Positions 58,686-64,000 of a DNA stretch of 64,000 nucleotides are shown here, one piece after another (position 1 is the first letter of the stretch; every line of letters begins with the position of its first letter). The notes below the pieces were generated by a model. It was given only the letters and a program-made list of their open reading frames with translations, was not told where the DNA came from and did no database searches. Source of the DNA: Microcoleus sp036704825 (GTDB lineage: Bacteria > Cyanobacteriota > Cyanobacteriia > Cyanobacteriales > Microcoleaceae); the NCBI GenBank assembly GCA_036704825.1, contig JAUBSN010000016.1, positions 1 through 64,000 on the forward strand, in the 5' to 3' direction. Made by a program: the position numbers and the translations under genes.

Positions 58686-60905
58686 TCAGGATTTTTTGCC
58701 TAAAATTTGTTCTTTCAAGGCTTGAATTTCTTGAGCTAACTGTTGTCGGTTGGACGATCGCAGCAAATAGCGGTAGACAAACCACACGGTGTATCCGATA
58801 CCAATTAGCTCAAATGTGGGTGCTAGCAGGGGGATGTCGTTGAGTTCGTCTACTATGCCCAAAAGCACTTTCAAAGAGATAATCGAGGCTAAAATTACAC
58901 CTACAACAGTCAGGGGACTTTTGTACTGTTCGTAAAAGCTGCCGATGTAAGCGGGAAACTCGGACAAAATTGCGATAATTTGTTCTTTGATCTGCTGGGT
59001 CTGACTTGGCGGTTCGTCGGTAATTATGACTTTTGTTGTACCGATCGAACTGTCTGCTTCATTTCCGGCAGGAATGTCGGTGATGATAACGGTTGTTTCT
59101 GGTTCGTTTGATGAAGTCATTTCTCCACTCGCAATAGTTTTTTGCTGGTTGGCGGCAGGTATTTCTACTGCTGCTGCGGCTGTTTCAACTGCCGAAATAT
59201 CGACTGCTGAAACCTCGGTGCCGACTGTTTCCACAGGCGATATTTCGACTGCTGCGACCTCCGTTCCGGGTGTTTCGGTAGCCGATATTTCGACTGTTTC
59301 CACAGGCGATGTTTCGACTGCTGTCACCTCGGTCGCTGCTGTTTCAACAATCGGTGTTTCCACTGCTGGCTGTTCTGTAGCAGGAGTTTCGGCGACTGTT
59401 TCTGCCTTTAGTTGTTCTGGGGTAGAAGTTTCGGCCGCGACACCAACAGCCGGCAAATTCAAGCTACTAATGGCATCAAGCAAACGGGTTTTAGCCGTTC
59501 CTCGCTGGTGAAGGATTACCCAAGATTCTATCAGGTCGGGGCCGTGCATTGCACCTGTCAGAGCGGCTCTGAGCGATCGCATAATTAGCCCTTTGTTAAG
59601 ATTTTTCTCTTTACTGAGCTTTTTAGTGATTTTCTGAGCTTCCGCTGATGTCAGGGACGAATGACTTTCCATCGCTTCTACAACTGCTTGTAAAGCCTGT
59701 GCAGCCCCTGTTTGCTGCAACTGTGCGAGTGCTTCTTCTTCGTATTCCACCGTGGTGGAGAAGAATACCTTACACATATCCACAGCATCGGTTAAGCGAA
59801 CGAGACTCGGGCCGATTAAAGCAGCTATTTGTTCGAGCCAGGGGCGGTCTGCCTCCAAATCAAACTCGTAACCGCCTTTCTGCCACCAATAAGGTATCAG
59901 CAAATCTGTCAATTGCGGCACAGGCATTTTGTGCAGGTATTGACTGTTAAGCCAATTGAGTTTATCCCAATCAAATTTTGCACCGGCTTTGTTCACTCGA
60001 TCGAATGTAAATACTGCTGCAGCTTCGGAGAGTGTAAATATTTCTTGCTTTGAGTCCGGCGGAGTCCAGCCCAGCAAAGTCATGTAATTAACTAAAGCTT
60101 CGGGGACGTAACCCATATCTTTGAAGTCAGAAATCGAGGTTACGCCGTCGCGTTTAGAAAGCTTTTGCCCGTGCGAGTTTAAAATCAGCGGCGTGTGGGC
60201 AAATTCTGGGATTGTCGCGCCCAAAGCTTCGTACAGCAATATTTGTTTCGGAGTATTGCCGATGTGATCTTCGCCGCGGATGACGTGGGTGATGCCCATG
60301 TCGATGTCATCTGCGACTACGGCGAGGTTGTAGAGGGGTTGGCCGATGACGCCGCCGCTGGATGCACGGGCAATTACCATATCGCCGCCGAGGTCGCTAC
60401 CTTTCCAGGTTACAGTTCCGCGTACCGTGTCGTTCCACGCGATCGTGCGATCGTCCTCGATGATAAACCGAATCACGGCTTGCCGCCCTTCGGCTTCAAA
60501 AGCTTCTCGCTGTTCGGGAGTCAGGTTGCGGTGGCGGTTGTCGTAGCGGGGGGCCTGTTTGTTGGCTTTTTGTTCTTCCCGCATTTGGTCTAGTTCTTCC
60601 GGCGTGGTGTAGCAGCGGTAAGCGAGTCCTTTGTCGAGAAGGGTTTGGACTGTTTGGCGGTAGGTTTCCAGACGCTGCGACTGAAAACTCGGGCCTTCGT
60701 CCCAGTTCAGACCCAGCCAGGTGAGTCCTTCGAGGATGTTATCGGTGTATTCGCTTTTAGAACGTTCTACGTCTGTGTCTTCTACCCGCAGGATGAATGT
60801 GCCGCCTTGGTTGCGGGCAAACAGCCAGTTGAATACGGCGGTTCTGGCGGTACCGATGTGTAGGTTTCCGGTGGGACTGGGGGCTAGACGGACTCTGACA
60901 TTCAT
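58686..60905 (-). CDS. gltX: Glutamyl-tRNA synthetase with C-terminal CAAD membrane domain
   Basis: 739 residues. The catalytic core and anticodon-binding part (about 1-480) carry the HIGH motif in PTGNLHIGTARTA and KLSKRD, and charge tRNA-Glu. A low-complexity linker (about 490-600) of Val/Glu/Thr repeats such as VETSPVETVEISATE follows. The C-terminal domain (about 630-739) has two membrane helices and matches CAAD, the cyanobacterial domain that places some synthetases at the thylakoid membrane. Ordinary GltX has about 480 residues, so the enzyme carries an extra 250-residue arm. The ATG at 60905 is used. Confidence 0.95.
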   Translation of the reverse strand: MNVRVRLAPSPTGNLHIGTARTAVFNWLFARNQGGTFILRVEDTDVERSKSEYTDNILEGLTWLGLNWDEGPSFQSQRLETYRQTVQTLLDKGLAYRCYTTPEELDQMREEQKANKQAPRYDNRHRNLTPEQREAFEAEGRQAVIRFIIEDDRTIAWNDTVRGTVTWKGSDLGGDMVIARASSGGVIGQPLYNLAVVADDIDMGITHVIRGEDHIGNTPKQILLYEALGATIPEFAHTPLILNSHGQKLSKRDGVTSISDFKDMGYVPEALVNYMTLLGWTPPDSKQEIFTLSEAAAVFTFDRVNKAGAKFDWDKLNWLNSQYLHKMPVPQLTDLLIPYWWQKGGYEFDLEADRPWLEQIAALIGPSLVRLTDAVDMCKVFFSTTVEYEEEALAQLQQTGAAQALQAVVEAMESHSSLTSAEAQKITKKLSKEKNLNKGLIMRSLRAALTGAMHGPDLIESWVILHQRGTAKTRLLDAISSLNLPAVGVAAETSTPEQLKAETVAETPATEQPAVETPIVETAATEVTAVETSPVETVEISATETPGTEVAAVEISPVETVGTEVSAVDISAVETAAAAVEIPAANQQKTIASGEMTSSNEPETTVIITDIPAGNEADSSIGTTKVIITDEPPSQTQQIKEQIIAILSEFPAYIGSFYEQYKSPLTVVGVILASIISLKVLLGIVDELNDIPLLAPTFELIGIGYTVWFVYRYLLRSSNRQQLAQEIQALKEQILGKKS

Positions 60906-61235
60906 GTAGATTTTTGCTTTTAGATTGGGCGATTTGCTGGTTGGGGGAATAGCTGATGTTTAAGACTTCAAATTTTATTATATTTTGTTGCCGGCTTAAT
61001 AGTTGTGCTTGGCAGGTATTTTGCCTCGAGTTGCTTGATAATAGACGATCGGGCGATCGGGCGAAAGTCTCCGGCAAGGCAGCAAAGGGCATCTTGATGA
61101 TATTAGCATTGCGGGCGGCCCAGACTGGATTCACCTTTGGGACTATTTTCAAAGCACAAATAACTGTCGTAGGGCTACCAAATAATTCTTGTAAAATGTT
61201 TGTGTGCGATCGACGACATTCAAATATATTTCCCT

Positions 61236-61733
61236 ATGTCTGCTGCTAAAACTGAGTTTTCCGAATCTGTTGCGCCCTCAGCCAAGTCTTTTGCGCCTGC
61301 TTGGCAGATTGAGTTACTGTACGACGGTGAATGTCCTCTGTGCGTGCGGGAGGTTAATTTCTTGAAAAAACAGGACGCGGGGCGAGGTTTAGTGTCGTTT
61401 GTGGATATCGCGGATGATAGCTACAACCCCCAGGCCCACGGCGGAATCGACTACGAAACGGCGATGGGTCGGATTCACGCGGTGTTACCCGACGGTACGA
61501 CGGTTAAAAATGTGGAGGTTTTTCGCCGCACTTACGAGGTTTTAGGTATGGGATGGATTTATGCAATTACTAAGTTACCGGTTTTTGGGGCGATCGCCAA
61601 TTGGCTGTACGGAATTTGGGCCGACTGGCGGCTGAAGCTGACGGGAAGGCCGGATTTAGCAACTATTATGAGCTCGCGAACTCAGAGGATCCAGTGCCAA
61701 AGTCAGGGCCGCTGCCAACCCAACTCAAAATGA
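61236..61733 (+). CDS. DCC-family thiol-disulfide oxidoreductase-like protein (DUF393)
   Basis: 165 residues with the DCC signature LLYDGECPLCVREVNFLKKQD near residue 27, a DxxxCxxC thioredoxin-like active site. Ends in a helical region (WIYAITKLPVFGAIANWLYGIWADWRLKLTGRPDL) and an unusual Cys/Gln-rich tail. Such proteins are thought to be soluble thiol-disulfide proteins; a role is not established. The ATG at 61236 is chosen over 61200 because the family core then starts after a short leader. Confidence 0.85.
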   Translation: MSAAKTEFSESVAPSAKSFAPAWQIELLYDGECPLCVREVNFLKKQDAGRGLVSFVDIADDSYNPQAHGGIDYETAMGRIHAVLPDGTTVKNVEVFRRTYEVLGMGWIYAITKLPVFGAIANWLYGIWADWRLKLTGRPDLATIMSSRTQRIQCQSQGRCQPNSK

Positions 61734-61830
61734 GTCATATTTAATAAGTTCGATCGGTCTATCAGAAGATGCCAGCAGAAACAGACTGCAACTAACATTA
61801 AAGATGGACTACTATTAAAGGTCAAAAAAA

Positions 61831-62040
61831 ATGCAAGATGCAGGCTATACAGTCTTCATGGGCTTCGGTGGTCTCTGGATACTTATGGGAATTGCCGCTG
61901 TAATTTTCCTGTTAAAATCCGACGGTCAAAAACTTAGGTTTGGCAAATGGGGACTGCTAGTTGCTATTCCGATTCTCGTCCCCATCGTCCTGGTTTTGAC
62001 ATATCAGATCGCCCGACCCTTTATTTCCTCGCACCTTTGA
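61831..62040 (+). CDS. Small membrane protein
   Basis: 69 residues with two predicted helices (about 10-30, GGLWILMGIAAVIFLL, and 42-62, GLLVAIPILVPIVLVLTYQIA). Not recognised as a named family. An AAAGG site precedes the ATG. It lies 97 bp after the DCC gene and 108 bp before the methyltransferase. Confidence 0.6.
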   Translation: MQDAGYTVFMGFGGLWILMGIAAVIFLLKSDGQKLRFGKWGLLVAIPILVPIVLVLTYQIARPFISSHL

Positions 62041-62148
62041 GCGCTGCTGGGAGTCGATCGTAACTGCAAGCAGGAGTTTTTTTGCCAGCCTTTTCGGGTA
62101 AACTGTACCGCGTAGTAGTTAGTTTACCTAAAACACTTTCTCCATCGA

Positions 62149-63345
62149 ATGCCTAAGCCAAGTCAGCCGACAACCAAAGCTCCGACTGTACTCGATCTCT
62201 TCTGCGGTGCAGGTGGGATGAGTTTAGGTTTTCAAAATGCCGGCTGTGAGATTCTAGGGGGTATTGATAAAAATCCCCATGCCATCAGAACTCATCATAG
62301 AAACTTCCCTAACTGCCAGCTCAAGCTTGATGCCAAACCGATCGAATCCATTACGGATTTAAGTGAACTTGGTCTACAGCCGGGACAAGTTGATATTTTA
62401 ATTGGCGGCCCGCCGTGCCAAGTATTTTCAGTAGTTGGCAAAGGCAAAATGAGGTCTTTAGGCAAGGATCTTGAAATCGATATGAGAAATTTTTTATACG
62501 AACACTTTATTCGATTCCTTGAATATTATAAACCGTATTTTTTTGTAATTGAAAATGTTAATTATCTCCGCAACCACTGGATATTCCCTATTTTGATAGG
62601 AGATTTGGAAAAAGGACTGCACAAAAAAGACTGCGATTATCCAGGCTATGATATTAGCTCAAAAATCTTAGTAGCTTCAGATTACGGCGTTCCTCAAATC
62701 AGAAAACGCCTGTTTATCGTCGGCAGGCGCAAGGATTTACATCTAGATTTTGAGTTTCCAGAAGTGAATACAGCTTCTCCTGTTTCTGTGGGAGAAGCAA
62801 TTGAAGATTTACCAGAATTAAAGCCTAAAACTCTGTCTTTGAAAAGGAAAAACACGGCATCAAAGCAACCTGACTCTGCCACACATTACAAGTGTTGCGC
62901 GGAATCTGAGTATCAAAAGCGGATGAGAAGCCAAGCTTCCGAAACAGTAATGAATCATCTTTGTCGCGCTCACAATGACAAAGATTTGTATATATTTAGC
63001 ATCATGCCTCAAGGAGGAAAATATAAAAATATACCTGACGAGCTTAAACGCTATAGCGATAAGATTTTTGAGGATAAGTACAGACGATTGGAATCGCATA
63101 AACCTTCATGGACGCTAACAGCACATATGCAGAAAGACTGTTTAGCCTATATTCATCCAACTCAGACTAGAAGTATTTCTGTGAGAGAGGCTGCAAGACT
63201 GCAAAGTTTCCCCGATCATTTTGTATTTGACGCACCTATGACTAGAATGTTTGAGTTAGTTGGTAATTCTGTGCCGCCTCTTTTAGCTGAGGCTATCGCC
63301 AAACCAATTGTCGAGCAAGTACAAGCTTACCATGCAAGTTTTTAG
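62149..63345 (+). CDS. drmMII: DNA (cytosine-5) methyltransferase, probable DISARM DrmMII
   Basis: Transfers a methyl group to C5 of cytosine in a specific DNA site. 398 residues with motif I DLFCGAGGMSLGFQNAG, motif IV GGPPCQVFSVVG (catalytic Cys), motif VI VIENVNYLR, motif VIII QIRKRLFIVG, and motif IX-X REAARLQSFPDHF and LVGNSVPPLLAEAIA. The target-recognition region lies between about 235 and 335. In class 2 DISARM such an enzyme marks host DNA. It meets drmC head-on with one base between the stop codons. A solitary methyltransferase is possible, but the neighbours favour DISARM. Confidence 0.93.
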   Translation: MPKPSQPTTKAPTVLDLFCGAGGMSLGFQNAGCEILGGIDKNPHAIRTHHRNFPNCQLKLDAKPIESITDLSELGLQPGQVDILIGGPPCQVFSVVGKGKMRSLGKDLEIDMRNFLYEHFIRFLEYYKPYFFVIENVNYLRNHWIFPILIGDLEKGLHKKDCDYPGYDISSKILVASDYGVPQIRKRLFIVGRRKDLHLDFEFPEVNTASPVSVGEAIEDLPELKPKTLSLKRKNTASKQPDSATHYKCCAESEYQKRMRSQASETVMNHLCRAHNDKDLYIFSIMPQGGKYKNIPDELKRYSDKIFEDKYRRLESHKPSWTLTAHMQKDCLAYIHPTQTRSISVREAARLQSFPDHFVFDAPMTRMFELVGNSVPPLLAEAIAKPIVEQVQAYHASF

Positions 63346-63346
63346 C

Positions 63347-63847
63347 TCAATTATTCCTACCATTTATAGGCGAAACAGATGCGAAATTAAGCAGGCTGTC
63401 AAAGCACTTAGAGATAGTGCTAACCTCGGCATCGCGGAGAACAATACCCAATTCGTAATTTTGTTTCATGCCCCGCATACTTAAATTAGCAGAACCAATC
63501 AGAGCAACTGAGCGATCGACTACAATTAGTTTTGAGTGCAATTCCTCAACCGAGTCATTAAAGTTATAAACTTGACAATAAGGATAAATTTTCACTAAAT
63601 TGAAAAAATATTTTTGAATGTCTTGAGGCTGCTGTTGAAAGCGATTAATAATTACTTCAAACTTGATGCCGCGCTTCAGGCAATCTTCAAACTCTGCAAG
63701 GATTTCGTCAGCACCACCGGTTACAGAATACGCACACAGTAAAACCTCGCTTTCTGCATTTCTCAACATATCTGTCAAGGCCGATCGAACCGAGCGGACA
63801 CCGCTCCCCATCCAAGTCAGTCCAGTAACTACTGTTTGAGCTTTCAC
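63347..63847 (-). CDS. drmC: Phospholipase D-like protein, probable DISARM DrmC
   Basis: 166 residues. One PLD half-motif, HSKLIVVDRSVALIGSANLS (HxK, then Asp and GSAN), following ESEVLLCAYSVTGGADEILAEFE. A single HKD motif implies that two copies form the site. In DISARM, DrmC is a PLD-domain protein whose part in defence is partly understood. GTG start, overlapping the stop of the upstream drmB-like gene by 4 nt (GTGA). It is shorter than many DrmC proteins, so identification rests on context. Confidence 0.82.
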   Translation of the reverse strand: MKAQTVVTGLTWMGSGVRSVRSALTDMLRNAESEVLLCAYSVTGGADEILAEFEDCLKRGIKFEVIINRFQQQPQDIQKYFFNLVKIYPYCQVYNFNDSVEELHSKLIVVDRSVALIGSANLSMRGMKQNYELGIVLRDAEVSTISKCFDSLLNFASVSPINGRNN

Positions 63848-64000
63848 GGTAAATTGTCCAGTAACAATCGCCTGTCGAGTAAAGTATTCCTGTGCTCGCA
63901 GGAAGTTTCAGAAATTAACTGGCAAGCATAGCAAGCAGCACCGTTTACCTTGTCTTCTCCAAATTTTTCCTCAATGCAAATGGGGTCATTGGAACAAGCA
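63844..64000 (-). CDS. drmB: C-terminal end of DUF1998-type protein, probable DISARM DrmB (partial)
   Basis: The last 51 codons of a gene that runs off the right edge. The Cys-rich string ACSNDPICIEEKFGEDKVNG, ACYACQL, ISETSCEHRN, LLDRRLLLD matches the zinc-binding C-terminus of DUF1998 proteins such as DrmB, which ends in CSxDPLCIE, NxAACHACxLxPETSC and NRFLDRALLVG in other genomes as I recall. It precedes drmC on the same strand with a 4-nt overlap. DrmB together with DrmA forms the DISARM core. The upstream part is outside the window. Confidence 0.78.
   Translation of the reverse strand, partial: ACSNDPICIEEKFGEDKVNGAACYACQLISETSCEHRNTLLDRRLLLDNLP

Overview
The window looks like a chromosomal segment of a filamentous, non-heterocystous (Oscillatoriales-like) cyanobacterium, perhaps Microcoleus, Oscillatoria or Phormidium. 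The evidence is the very high density of HIP1-type GCGATCGC/GGCGATCG octamers, heptameric short tandem repeats between genes, and a set of cyanobacterial genes: Rubisco activase with a small-subunit-like tail, glutamyl-tRNA synthetase with a CAAD membrane domain, cyanoexosortase B, XisH/XisI, DUF2949, DUF5340 and an LCP protein. No rRNA or intact tRNA gene was found. Assignments come from reading the sequence and recalling protein families; no database search was run.

Layout. 0-4.5 kb: a dehydrogenase remnant, small membrane proteins, an LCP ligase and rpe. 4.7-12 kb: a VIT/vWA protein and a 1536-residue adhesin-like surface protein (DUF4347, CSLREA/beta-helix, Calx-beta, Pro-Thr linker, RTX repeats). 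12.3-15.4 kb: a DsbA-like lipoprotein followed by small stress-type genes (CsbD and others), all on the minus strand. 16-21.7 kb: a hybrid kinase with a UrtA-like sensor, an NRPI-repeat protein and uvrB. 21.7-25.4 kb: an accessory patch with two DUF433 proteins, DUF6883, DUF4926, a tRNA-like fragment, degenerate CRISPR-like repeats and a toxin/immunity-like pair. 25.5-36.5 kb: aldo/keto reductase, then a plus-strand exopolysaccharide and exosortase cluster (DegT-type aminotransferase, crtB and its partner, OPX/Wza-like, Wzc-like), then lpdA.

36.8-43.1 kb is a second accessory island rich in toxin-antitoxin and nuclease-like genes: DUF4365 plus partner, HEPN/MNT, DUF7689, an LRAT-fold protein, DUF5615/DUF433 and xisHI. 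The xisHI cassette lies between two nearly identical 85-bp copies of the start of trpC. 43.1-52.3 kb is mostly housekeeping: trpC, a class V aminotransferase, DUF192, an OmpR-type regulator, ribokinase, Rubisco activase and argD. 52.4-54.8 kb holds a candidate 249-bp MITE-like element and a decayed IS200/IS605-type tnpB. 54.8-62 kb: a TPR-CHAT protein with an altered protease motif, gltX-CAAD, a DCC thioredoxin-like protein and a small membrane protein.

At the right edge a cytosine-5 methyltransferase (plus strand) meets a phospholipase D-like gene head-on. That gene overlaps by 4 nt the last 51 codons of a cysteine-rich, DUF1998-type protein running off the window. I read this as the edge of a class 2 DISARM defence locus (drmMII, drmC, drmB). 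The most notable findings are this DISARM edge, the duplication-flanked xisHI insertion at trpC, the apparently cytosolic UrtA-like histidine kinase, the TPR-CHAT protein without the usual catalytic His, and several translationally coupled unknown gene pairs in the two accessory islands.
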